64,000 nucleotides of DNA from Mariprofundus aestuarium (GTDB lineage: Bacteria > Pseudomonadota > Zetaproteobacteria > Mariprofundales > Mariprofundaceae): assembly GCF_002795805.1 (NCBI RefSeq), contig NZ_CP018799.1, positions 186,001 through 250,000 of the forward strand, given 5' to 3'. Within the stretch, counting starts at the first letter, position 1; every line of letters begins with the position of its first letter. The notes under the pieces are model-generated. The model was not told the DNA's origin and made no database searches. It was given only the letters and a program-made list of their open reading frames with translations. Below, piece after piece: positions 16,435 through 24,775 of this stretch. Both the position numbers and the translations under genes were made by a program.

Positions 16435-18506
16435 GCACTCAACCACTGCTTATCGAAATCGGCATTGAAGAGATTCCAGCCGGGGTTTCCAGCCAGTTAG
16501 GCAACGCGCTGTTCTGCAAGCTGGATGTCCTGCTAAATGATTATGGTTTTGCGCCGGAGAATTTAATCTGGAACGTAACCCCAAGACGGCTGCTGATCCA
16601 TGCTTCGGCATGTGGTTTAAGACAGCCAGATCGTGATGAAGCGATCTGGGGGCCACCGGAGAAGGTGGCGTTTGACAGTGATGGCAAGCCAACTAAGGCT
16701 GCCGAAGGTTTTGCCAAGAAGTCCGGCCTCTCTGTAGCTGACTTTTCGCTGGCCGATAAGGGTGATGGAAAGGCGCGTTATATGAAAGCGATCGTTCATC
16801 GCGAGGGGCTCAATGCCATCGATGTGCTTGCCGATGCACTGCCTGAAATTTTACGCAAGCTGCCAAGCCCGAAACAGATGCGATGGTGTGATGGTGCTGC
16901 CCGCAGTGATGCCTTTATCCGCCCGGTTCGCTGGATCGTGGCCAGGCTCGGCGATGACGTGATTCCGTTTGAGTATGCCGGTGTAGCGAGTGGCAAAATC
17001 AGTCAGGGGCATCGCATTGCCGGCTCCAGCGGCGAACTGGACATCGATGATCCAGTCACATGGCTGGCCGAACAGAAGGTGATGCTCAGGCGTGAAGATC
17101 GTATCGCGCATATCAACAGTGCCATGCAGGCTCTGTGTCAGGCCGAAGGTGTCGAGGTTGTCGCCGATGCTGAGTTGGTAGAAGAGGTGGCTGATCTGAC
17201 CGAATGGCCGGTGCCGCTGATGGCGGAGTTTGGTGAGGATTATCTGCGCCTGCCAGATGAGGCGAGCCGTATTACACTCAAAGCACACCAGCGCTGTTTT
17301 GTGACCCACGACAAAACCGGAAAGATCTCCAATAAGTTTATTGCCGTTGCCAATATTGATTCTAAAGACGTTGCAAAGGTTGCCGAAGGTAATGCCCGCG
17401 TGGTGAATGCCCGTCTTGCTGATGCAGCATTTTATTATGACCGCGACCCGTCTGAAACACTGGATGCCCGCGTTGAGAAGTTAAACAGTGTCACCTTCCA
17501 GGAAGGGCTTGGCATGGTCGGCGATCAGGTGCGTCGTATGCGCTCCTTTGTTCTGGATAGCGCCAAGGCCATTGGTGCTAACGGCGAAACAGCACAACGT
17601 GCTGCCTACCTCTGCAAATCTGACCTCACAACAGGCCTGGTTTATGAATTCCCTGAGCTGCAGGGTTATATGGGTGGTGTATATGCCCGCATGGATGGCG
17701 AGTCCGATGCTGTGGCTCAGGCGATAGCCGAGCACTACCAGCCTGCAGGAGCCGAGGACGCTCTGCCTGAATCGGCAGAAGCGCGCGCAATCGCTATTGC
17801 CGAGCGTATCGACAAGTTGCTCGGTTATTTTCATCTGGGACGTATCCCCACCGCCAGTGCCGATCCATTTGGCCTGCGCCGTGCAGCCATTGGCCTGATC
17901 CGCCTGCTGGCTGATACCACCACACCGGTTGAAATGACACTGGATCAGGTGATCAATGAGGCTGCCAAGCAGTGGAATCAGCAGCGTGTCACCATTGCAA
18001 TCTCGGATGAGACACGGCAGCAGGTGAAATCCTTTATTGTTGAGCGACTGATGGGGCTTGCTGACCATCTTGCTCTGAGCAGGGCATGCATCGATGCTGC
18101 CATCGCCAGCCAGACAGAGCGCCCTATCTACAGGCATCTTGCGATTGCCCAGCTACTCATGGGCTTTGCTGACTCCGAGTCAGGGCAGGCCGTTGCTGCT
18201 GCCAATAAGCGCATCGCCAACATCCTTAAGAAAGCGGGTCATGTGCAGTTGGATATCGACCCGGCACTGCTGGTTGAAGCTGCTGAACAGGACCTGCATG
18301 ACAAACTCTGTGAAGCTGAGCAGTCATTTCCGTCAGAGCCTGAGCACCAGCTCAATGTTCTTGCCGACCTGCGTGAGGCTGTAGATGGCTTCTTCGATGA
18401 TGTGATGGTGATGGCTGAGGATGAGAAGGTGCGTGCCAATCGTCTGGCACTGCTGGCGCGACTGCGGAACCTCTTCCTGCGCCTGGCGGACATTTCGCGG
18501 CTGTAG
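16431..18506 (+). CDS. glyS: Glycyl-tRNA synthetase beta subunit GlyS
   Basis: The beta subunit, which binds tRNA-Gly together with GlyQ. The opening [23 protein letters not shown]-like stretch, KRMRW-type motif ([11 protein letters not shown]), [10 protein letters not shown] and [14 protein letters not shown] are all characteristic. At 691 residues it is full length, with a C-terminal anticodon-binding (DALR-like) region containing [22 protein letters not shown]. It forms an operon with glyQ through an ATGA overlap. The next gene begins 13 bases after its stop. Confidence 0.96.
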   Translation: MSTQPLLIEIGIEEIPAGVSSQLGNALFCKLDVLLNDYGFAPENLIWNVTPRRLLIHASACGLRQPDRDEAIWGPPEKVAFDSDGKPTKAAEGFAKKSGLSVADFSLADKGDGKARYMKAIVHREGLNAIDVLADALPEILRKLPSPKQMRWCDGAARSDAFIRPVRWIVARLGDDVIPFEYAGVASGKISQGHRIAGSSGELDIDDPVTWLAEQKVMLRREDRIAHINSAMQALCQAEGVEVVADAELVEEVADLTEWPVPLMAEFGEDYLRLPDEASRITLKAHQRCFVTHDKTGKISNKFIAVANIDSKDVAKVAEGNARVVNARLADAAFYYDRDPSETLDARVEKLNSVTFQEGLGMVGDQVRRMRSFVLDSAKAIGANGETAQRAAYLCKSDLTTGLVYEFPELQGYMGGVYARMDGESDAVAQAIAEHYQPAGAEDALPESAEARAIAIAERIDKLLGYFHLGRIPTASADPFGLRRAAIGLIRLLADTTTPVEMTLDQVINEAAKQWNQQRVTIAISDETRQQVKSFIVERLMGLADHLALSRACIDAAIASQTERPIYRHLAIAQLLMGFADSESGQAVAAANKRIANILKKAGHVQLDIDPALLVEAAEQDLHDKLCEAEQSFPSEPEHQLNVLADLREAVDGFFDDVMVMAEDEKVRANRLALLARLRNLFLRLADISRL

Positions 18507-18519
18507 ATAGCGAATTATT

Positions 18520-19005
18520 ATGCAAGAGGCGCGTTATCTCGAACCGTGTGATGAAAACGACTACCAACTTGATCACATCCGGCTGCTCAGTAATAGCCTT
18601 GTCCACTGGAGTGGTTGCGGGTTGATGGATGACGAGCCCGATCCGGTCATCGCTGCCCGCAGGCTCTACTACGCCCCGTTCGCACTGCTCTCGCACGGCA
18701 CTGAAGCTGACCCGATCATCAATTACGCCAACCATACAGCGCAGCAGCTGTTCGAAATGGGGTGGGATGAGTTCACGAAACTTCCATCAAGACTTTCGGC
18801 CGAGGCGGTGGTTCAGCAGGAGCGCAATGCCCTGCTCAAACGGGTAAGTGACAACGGATATATCGACGACTACTCAGGCATTCGCATCGCCAAGAGTGGC
18901 AGGCGTTTCAAGATCGAAGACGCCACGGTTTGGAACCTGAGCGATCCGCAGGGCAAATATTGCGGCCAGGCCGCTATGTTCAGTATCTGGCATCTTTTGA
19001 GGTGA
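18520..19005 (+). CDS. MEKHLA-domain protein
   Basis: A 161-residue protein that is almost entirely one MEKHLA domain, a PAS-related sensor fold also found at the end of plant HD-ZIP III factors. Telling segments are APFALLSHGTEADPIINYAN, LFEMGWDEFTKLPSR, IDDYSGIRIAKSGRRFKIED and VWNLSDPQGKYCGQAAMF. Bacterial members are thought to bind a small ligand or sense redox state, but the role is not established. It follows glyS by 13 bases and precedes a sensor kinase gene with its own promoter. Confidence 0.82.
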   Translation: MQEARYLEPCDENDYQLDHIRLLSNSLVHWSGCGLMDDEPDPVIAARRLYYAPFALLSHGTEADPIINYANHTAQQLFEMGWDEFTKLPSRLSAEAVVQQERNALLKRVSDNGYIDDYSGIRIAKSGRRFKIEDATVWNLSDPQGKYCGQAAMFSIWHLLR

Positions 19006-19058
19006 ACAGTTTAAGCAGCGAGTCACTGAAGCAGAAATAACCGGTTGTTTGCAAAGCG

Positions 19059-19067
19059 TGCTATAAT
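19059..19067 (+). promoter_or_regulatory. Extended -10 promoter before the sensor kinase
   Basis: TGcTATAAT is a perfect extended -10 element. Its end is seven bases before the GTG start at 19074, so the transcript would begin at or beside the start codon. This is the same arrangement as at 6917-6932. Confidence 0.55.
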
Positions 19068-19073
19068 CAAGAT

Positions 19074-20608
19074 GTGGAGCATGAACTGAATGGCAATAAT
19101 TCGCACCTCGGCAGAAGGTTTCTGGCAGGTGCATTGATCTGGAGCGTGCTGATCGCAGCTGCGCTCTACTGGAACTACTACCAGACAACTCAGCAAACCA
19201 TTAACCTGGCAAAAAACGAAGCACAGGCCCACTTTAATAAAGATAAAGCATTCAGATTCTGGGCCGCATCGCACGGCGGCGTCTATGTGCCGGTGACCGA
19301 CCGCACCCCGCCCAACCCCCGACTGGCCCATATTCCCGAACGCGATATTACTACGCCAGCGGGCAAGAAGCTGACCCTGATGAATCCGGCCTACATGCTG
19401 CGCACGATGATGCAGCAGTATGAAGAGCTGTATGGCGTGAAGGGGAAGATCACCACTTTTCCGGATAAGCTCTTTTATCAGGGAAACATGCCTGATGTCT
19501 GGGAGCTGGCCGCACTGAACCGTTTCAGGCAGGGCAGCAGAGAGGCTTTGGAGATTTCCAACATTGATGGCGTACCCTATATGCGTCTCATGCAGCCGAG
19601 ATGTTTATGAACCAGAGCTGCATGAAGTGCCACGGCTATCAGGGTTACACGGACGGAGATCTAAGAGGGGGTGTGGGTGTCTCCGTTTCCATGCAGCCCT
19701 ATCTGGATGCAGAGCAGAAGGAGTTGCAAACGCAGTGGATTACCTATGTTCTTATCTGGCTGACTGGCCTGGCGGCACTTGGTTATTTCTACGTCCGGGC
19801 CAAAATAAGTGCACATAGACTGCAAGTGATACAGCAGCAGTTTGCGCAGAATCAGAAGACGGAGGCAGTCAGCACGCTGGTTACAGGCCTCGGTCGCGAT
19901 TTCAACGATATACTGGCGAGCATGACCAGTAACCTGTATCTGCTCAAGAGTAACCTGAAGGAGAACCTTGAAGCTGAACAAAAGCTTCTCAGTATTGAAA
20001 CGCTTACCTATCGTGCGGGAGCGCTGATTAACAGCTTGCTGGCATTTGCCAGCAGGGAGAGCGGTGATATGCAGCCCATGCTGTTTTCATCACTCGTCAA
20101 TGATACAGTCAAAATCATCCGGCCTTCGCTGCCGGAAAACATCAGGATCAATCAGGAAATCTGTTCCGAGCCGCTGCAGATCAGGGGCAGCGCTATCCAT
20201 CTTAAACAGGCAGTGCAGAACCTGATCAACAATGCTCAAGAAGCAGTTGAGGGTGTCTCTGATCCAAAGGTCGCTATCAGGCTTGAGTCGTTCTTCGCAG
20301 ATGGTGCATTTATCCATAGCCATGCAGTTAACAGAAGTGGCAACTATGCCCATCTCGTTATTGAGGACAATGGACGTGGTGTTCCGGAACATCAGATCGC
20401 GCATCTTTTTGAACCGTTCTTTACCACCAAGAGGGAGGGCAAGGGGGCAGGACTCGGACTGGCAGTAGTATATGGCACGATTAATGCCCATGGCGGTTTT
20501 GTAGAGGTGGAGAGTGTCGAAGGAGAAGGTTCAAGCTTCCACATCTATCTGCCGTTACTGGAGGGTAAAGGGGACGTCTCTGCACCTAAGGCAGGAGAAG
20601 ATGAGTAA
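19074..20608 (+). pseudogene. Frameshifted Tll0287-like heme-motif sensor histidine kinase
   Basis: Two overlapping frames, 19074-19610 and 19601-20608, together make one membrane kinase of about 511 residues. The first part has a transmembrane helix (residues about 14-30) and most of a Tll0287-like (DUF3365) sensor domain. The second begins inside that domain at NQSCMKCHGYQGY, a CxxCH heme motif. A second helix and HisKA/HATPase domains follow. At 19596-19601 CCGAGATG reads through if one G is added (CCG GAG ATG), so one base appears lost. The HisKA site reads TGLGRDFNDIL: the phospho-accepting His is Arg. ATPase motifs (NLINNAQEAV, EDNGRGVP, GAGLGLAVVYG) remain. It may be a decayed gene or a sequencing error. 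Confidence 0.8.
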
Positions 20609-20611
20609 AAA

Positions 20612-20688
20612 TGGCGCGCGGTACAGGAGTCGAACCTGTGACCTTCGGCTTCGGAGGCCGACACTCTATCCAGCTGAGCTAACCGCGC
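20612..20688 (-). tRNA. tRNA-Arg (anticodon CCG)
   Basis: The minus strand folds into a complete cloverleaf. The acceptor stem is GCGCGGT / ACCGCGC, the D arm starts GCTC, and the anticodon stem is TCGGC / GCCGA. The anticodon loop is CTCCGAA (anticodon CCG, reading CGG), and the T arm is ACAGG-TTCGACT-CCTGT. The 3' CCA is encoded at 20612-20614. Confidence 0.96.
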
Positions 20689-20716
20689 ATCGTGAATAAA
20701 AACGAAAAGCCGGCGC

Positions 20717-20746
20717 ACAATACTGGCTTCCTCATTAAAAAGCCAA
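20717..20746 (-). promoter_or_regulatory. Possible promoter for tRNA-Arg
   Basis: On the minus strand TTGGCT (20746-20741) and TATTGT (20722-20717) are 18 bases apart and lie about 28 bases before the tRNA 5' end. The match to the sigma-70 consensus is moderate. Confidence 0.35.
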
Positions 20747-20838
20747 TCGCTTCAGCCTGTAGCCAACATAAGTCGACACAGTAAGCGGCTTATGGTTAAA
20801 CTATACCATGCAGTTTTCTTCCCCGAAGGTTTTCGATC

Positions 20839-22449
20839 ATGCCTGAACTGAAGGTTTCCATTGATCAAAACGAACAATGCATCCCCTATGAGGGCGGGGA
20901 TATATCGCGTTCACTCAAAGATATTCTTGATGCCGAGGGCATAACCCTGCCAAGTGATTGCGGTGGCGTCGGAAAATGCGGCCTCTGCCTTGTGCATATC
21001 GAGGCGGGTGAGTGCACGCCGCTCTCTGCCTCAGAGAAAACCACACTCAGTGGTGATGAACTCAACCGGGGCTGCAGGCTGGCGTGTCAGGCTAAACCAC
21101 TTGGGGATATGAGTTTGAGCATCCTCAAGGCGGATAACCCGGCGGCCTGGTCTGAGCTCGAAGCAGATGGCGTCACTGGTAATGCATCAGCCTCGAATAA
21201 ACTTGGATTAGCAATTGATCTCGGCACCACTCAGATCAGGGCCACGCTCTGGAACCTCGACAGCAAAGTCCGTATCGATGGCATTACATCACTTAATCCA
21301 CAGGCGAAATTTGGAGCCGATGTTCTGACCCGTCTTGCCGCAGCCAAAGCTTCAAAATTAGATGCTGATCAACTCTCACTACTTGCCAGCAGTGCGGTTG
21401 GCGAAGCGGCGCGCATCCTTGTCTCCCGCCATGGGCTGGTTACGACAGCGATCAGATCAATATCTGTTGTGGCCAACACCGCCATGCTGGCGCTGCTTGC
21501 CGGCAAGCATTATGAGAACCTTCTCGAGATTGAGCAGTGGCAGAAACCGGTGGATTGCGTGCCGGAGAGCATTTATGCGTGGCAACAGGCATGGGGAGTT
21601 GCTACCGATGCGCAGATCAACCTGGTGCAACCGCTGGCGGGGTTTGTCGGCTCAGATCTTCTGGCAGGTGTGCTCTCCACCAACCTGACCGGCAGTGAAG
21701 ATGCTGCACTGCTGGTCGATTTCGGCACTAACTCCGAGGTTGCCCTCTGGGACGGACAATCGCTGTGGGTCACATCGGTACCGGGAGGCCCAGCCTTTGA
21801 AGGCAGTGGCCTGAGTTGCGGGGTGCCTATGATGGAAGGGGCGATCTACAAAATAAGCGGGCATGGGGCAGATGATTCCCTTGAACTGTATGTGATTGGT
21901 GGTGCTCAAGCCAAGGGGGTATGCGGTTCAGGACTCGTTGATGCCATCGCCTGCCTGCTGAGCATTAAAGCACTCAACCCGATTGGTAGGCTTGCCGAGC
22001 CCTATGCTAAAGCGGGCTTCCCGCTGGATGAGACAAGCTCCATTCGCATAAGAAACCACGATATCGACCTGTTTCAGCGCGCCAAAGGGGCTACGGGTGC
22101 GGCCATTGTCTATCTTCTGGAGCAGGCTGGCCTGAAGCAGGCTGCGCTAAAAAGGGTCTGTGTTACCGGTGCATTCGGCAGTGGACTTGATTGCCGGAAC
22201 GCTTCACAGATCGGCCTGATTCCGGATGTGGATAGTGAGATCATCGAACTATACAGCGACAGTGCGCTGGCCGGATGCGAGGTGCTGCTGGTCAGCGCAG
22301 GTGGCCAGCAGCGGCTTTCCTCTTTAAGGGAGAAGGCCAGGCTGATTAACATGTCGCTGGCACCTGAGTTCGACATGCTTTTTGTCGACAACCTCTTTCT
22401 CAAGCCACTGCCAAAAAGCGGCAGCTCCACCACTTCTATGCTAGAATAA
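20839..22449 (+). CDS. Reductive activator of corrinoid proteins (2Fe-2S plus ASKHA, DUF4445)
   Basis: A 536-residue RACE-type protein. Such enzymes use ATP to reduce inactive Co(II) corrinoid back to Co(I). The N-terminal ferredoxin-like domain carries Cys41, Cys47, Cys50 (SDCGGVGKCGLC) and Cys83 (CRLAC). The ASKHA ATPase-like region starts near residue 122 with GLAIDLGTTQIRATLW and continues with LVDFGTNSEVALWDG and TSVPGGPAFEG, typical of DUF4445. GSGLVDAI, TGAFG and QIGLIPD follow. It heads the cluster, 43 bases ahead of the corrinoid-protein start, which supports the assignment. Its in vivo partner here is inferred. Confidence 0.88.
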   Translation: MPELKVSIDQNEQCIPYEGGDISRSLKDILDAEGITLPSDCGGVGKCGLCLVHIEAGECTPLSASEKTTLSGDELNRGCRLACQAKPLGDMSLSILKADNPAAWSELEADGVTGNASASNKLGLAIDLGTTQIRATLWNLDSKVRIDGITSLNPQAKFGADVLTRLAAAKASKLDADQLSLLASSAVGEAARILVSRHGLVTTAIRSISVVANTAMLALLAGKHYENLLEIEQWQKPVDCVPESIYAWQQAWGVATDAQINLVQPLAGFVGSDLLAGVLSTNLTGSEDAALLVDFGTNSEVALWDGQSLWVTSVPGGPAFEGSGLSCGVPMMEGAIYKISGHGADDSLELYVIGGAQAKGVCGSGLVDAIACLLSIKALNPIGRLAEPYAKAGFPLDETSSIRIRNHDIDLFQRAKGATGAAIVYLLEQAGLKQAALKRVCVTGAFGSGLDCRNASQIGLIPDVDSEIIELYSDSALAGCEVLLVSAGGQQRLSSLREKARLINMSLAPEFDMLFVDNLFLKPLPKSGSSTTSMLE

Positions 22450-22492
22450 TAGAGTCAGGAGTTATGAATCTGAACCTGTAATGGGGGTAGCC

Positions 22493-23158
22493 ATGCAGAC
22501 AGAGATTATCAAAGCATATAACGAAGCGGTCTACGACACCGATCGAGATAGAGCTATGGAGGTTATTCACGCCGCTCTTAAGCAAGGTGTAACCCCTGAA
22601 GAGATTGTATTTGATGTGGTTATTCCCGCCATGGAATCGATGATGCAAGCCATCAGTGAAGATTTCGATGCCAATCTCGCCCAGCATTTCATGGCTGCCC
22701 AGATCGCATCCCAGGTCACCGAAGAGATGATTGCCCAATTCAAAACACCGCCGGAATCACTCGGCACCATTGTCATCGGCACCTCGGTTGGAGATATGCA
22801 TACACTCGGTAAACGCATCGTCTCTGGTTGCCTGCGCTCGATGATGATCGATGTGGTTGACCTAGGGGTCAATATTAAACCTGAGGCCTTCGTCGACAAA
22901 GCTGTTGAGATCGACTCTCCGGTTATCGCCATATCTTCAATGATGATGCATACGGCAACCAGCGAGAACGGCTGCCAACGTGTTCGTGAAATTCTCAAGG
23001 AGCGCGGTCTTGAAGATAAGATCAAGATTGTCGTCGGAGGTGCTCCCTACCGCTGGGACAATGAACTCTATAAAACCGTGGGTGCCGATGCCTGGGCCGA
23101 TAACGGCATCACGGCGGGCGAGGTGATCAAAAAAATCGTTATGGAGGCCAAGTCATGA
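22493..23158 (+). CDS. Corrinoid-binding protein (MtaC/MttC/MtvC family)
   Basis: A 221-residue methyl carrier. The N-terminal helical cap runs to about residue 85. The B12-binding domain then has GTSVGDMHTLGKRIV, in which Asp101, His103 and Gly106 form the DxHxxG motif whose His ligates cobalt. VVDLGVNIKPEAFVDKAVE and IVVGGAPYRW are further family features. Two starts are possible, 22481 and 22493; the second is preceded by GGGGGTAG and gives the usual N-terminus. The stop overlaps the methyltransferase start by four bases, showing that the two are expressed together. Confidence 0.9.
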   Translation: MQTEIIKAYNEAVYDTDRDRAMEVIHAALKQGVTPEEIVFDVVIPAMESMMQAISEDFDANLAQHFMAAQIASQVTEEMIAQFKTPPESLGTIVIGTSVGDMHTLGKRIVSGCLRSMMIDVVDLGVNIKPEAFVDKAVEIDSPVIAISSMMMHTATSENGCQRVREILKERGLEDKIKIVVGGAPYRWDNELYKTVGADAWADNGITAGEVIKKIVMEAKS

Positions 23159-24186
23159 TTACAGGTATGGACAGGCTGGTCGCAGCCATTAACGGTGAAA
23201 AATCCGATCGCATTCCGGTCTTCTGCAACCTGCTCGATCAGGGCGCTGCCGAGCTCGGTATCTCCTCGCTCGAAGAGTATTACTCAAATGGTGAACATGT
23301 GGCCGAAGCGCAGCTGAAGATGCGCGAGAAGTATGGCCACGATAATGTCTGGAGCCTCTTTTATGTTGGCAAGGAGGCCGAACTGCTCGGTTGCGAGAAG
23401 ATCATCTTCTCCAAAAGCGGGCCACCCAATGTCGAGGATTATGTCATTAAATCCTACGATGATATCGTTAATCTCGAGATTCCTGATGATATCTCCACCC
23501 ATCCTGGATTTGAGGAGAACCTCAAATGCCTCAATATCCTTAAGCGCGAGGTGGGCGGCACACAGCCGATCTGTGCTTATCTCACTGCTGGTATCACCCT
23601 GCCCGCGATCCTGATGGGCATGGACAAGTGGCTGGAGTTGCTGCTGATGGGGCCGACCGATATCCGTGACCTGCTGATTGAGAAGTGTTCGGATTTCTTC
23701 CAGAGGGAGGCTGCCGCTTTCCGCAAGGCTGGTGCCGATGTGCTGGTCTATTCGCAGCCCTTCGGCTCTACCGACATTATGCCGATGCGGTTGATCAAGG
23801 AGCTGACACTGCCATCGATAAAGAGGGATCTGGAGCCGGGCGGCATGGATGGAATGGTCTACTACTGCGGCAGCTCTCCATTTAACAACGTCATCGACAT
23901 GATGATTGAGAAGTTCGGCTTCGGCGTTTTCTACCTCAGCCCCAAGGATGATATTGCTGAGGCCAAGAAGATCATCAACGGCCGCGCACTCACCTGTGGC
24001 GTGATCAACGATATCAAGCTGGTCAGCTGGAGCCGCGAGGAGATCAGAGCCGAGGTTAAACGCATGCTGGATGCCGGCATGCCGGGCGGGAAATTCCTCT
24101 TTGGCACACTGGTGATGCCATATGATATTCCGGAGAAAAATATCAGGGCCATGCTGGAAGCTGCCTATGAATACGGCAGCTACTGA
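23155..24186 (+). CDS. URO-D/MtaA-family corrinoid methyltransferase, divergent
   Basis: A 343-residue TIM-barrel protein of the uroporphyrinogen decarboxylase/methylcobamide methyltransferase superfamily, not HemE by context. The opening TGMDRLVAAINGEKSDRIPV is standard. Canonical MtaA enzymes bind zinc through HxC plus a distant Cys. Here the HxC site reads VYYCG (Tyr236, Cys238), and the distal position reads FLFGTLVMPYDIP without Cys. The protein may therefore transfer methyl groups in another way, or act on a different substrate. It overlaps the corrinoid gene by four bases and the DUF1638 gene by 20. Whether it is the substrate-side or acceptor-side methyltransferase is unknown. Confidence 0.85.
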   Translation: MITGMDRLVAAINGEKSDRIPVFCNLLDQGAAELGISSLEEYYSNGEHVAEAQLKMREKYGHDNVWSLFYVGKEAELLGCEKIIFSKSGPPNVEDYVIKSYDDIVNLEIPDDISTHPGFEENLKCLNILKREVGGTQPICAYLTAGITLPAILMGMDKWLELLLMGPTDIRDLLIEKCSDFFQREAAAFRKAGADVLVYSQPFGSTDIMPMRLIKELTLPSIKRDLEPGGMDGMVYYCGSSPFNNVIDMMIEKFGFGVFYLSPKDDIAEAKKIINGRALTCGVINDIKLVSWSREEIRAEVKRMLDAGMPGGKFLFGTLVMPYDIPEKNIRAMLEAAYEYGSY

Positions 24187-24775
24187 GCCTGACAGCCTGC
24201 TGCTCATCGGCTGCGGTATACTGCAGAGGGAGATCCGTTATCTGATTGAAAGGAATCAGTGGCCGCTGGACACCTCGTTCATGCGCTCCGCCCTGCATAA
24301 TAATATAGGCAAGCTGGAGAAGGGGTTAAGAGGATCGCTGGCCAAGCGAGCGGACCGGGAGACCATCGTCTTTTACGGCTGTTGCCATCCGAATATCGAT
24401 CATATTGTTGCCGAAGGTCACTCTTTACGCACACCCGGCCAGAATTGCGTGGACATCTTGCTTGGACGTGAGTTGTTTGACCGGGAGTTGGCCAATGGCG
24501 CGTTTTTCCTGCTGGAGGAGTGGGCTCAGCGCTGGAGTCCGATCACCGAAGAGGTGTTTGGCAAAAACCCTGTTGTGATTCGCAGCGTATTCCATGAGGC
24601 ACATCAATATATTCTGGCAATTCGTACACCCTGTTCCAGCGATTTTAGTTCAGAAGCTGAAGAGGTAGCCCGCATTGTGGATTTGCCATTGCGCTGGATG
24701 GATGTGGGGCTGGAGCATCTCCAATCCGTGCTTGAGGAAACCATGCAGCGGAAGCTGAAGGAACGCGATGAGTGA
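24167..24775 (+). CDS. DUF1638 family protein
   Basis: A 202-residue DUF1638 protein with LLLIGCGILQREIRYLIE, VFYGCCHPN, TPGQNCVDILLG and GAFFLLEEWAQRW. Several conserved cysteines (Cys16, then the CC pair and the NC) could bind metal or a cofactor. The family often occurs beside corrinoid methyltransferases, but its function is not established. The ATG at 24167 is chosen because GGAAG lies about seven bases upstream and the family start motif follows. It overlaps both neighbours, so its product is probably needed in step with the methyltransferase. Confidence 0.82.
   Translation: MNTAATEPDSLLLIGCGILQREIRYLIERNQWPLDTSFMRSALHNNIGKLEKGLRGSLAKRADRETIVFYGCCHPNIDHIVAEGHSLRTPGQNCVDILLGRELFDRELANGAFFLLEEWAQRWSPITEEVFGKNPVVIRSVFHEAHQYILAIRTPCSSDFSSEAEEVARIVDLPLRWMDVGLEHLQSVLEETMQRKLKERDE

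Noticed and set aside
20612-20688. tRNA-Arg next to the corrinoid/sensor cluster as an island attachment site
   Set aside because: The cluster lies on the 5' side of the tRNA, while integration normally uses the 3' end. No integrase gene and no repeated tRNA end were seen.
23155-24186. The URO-D-family gene as hemE
   Set aside because: It overlaps a corrinoid-binding protein gene and DUF1638, and lacks the typical HemE N-terminal motif; heme genes lie 20 kb away.
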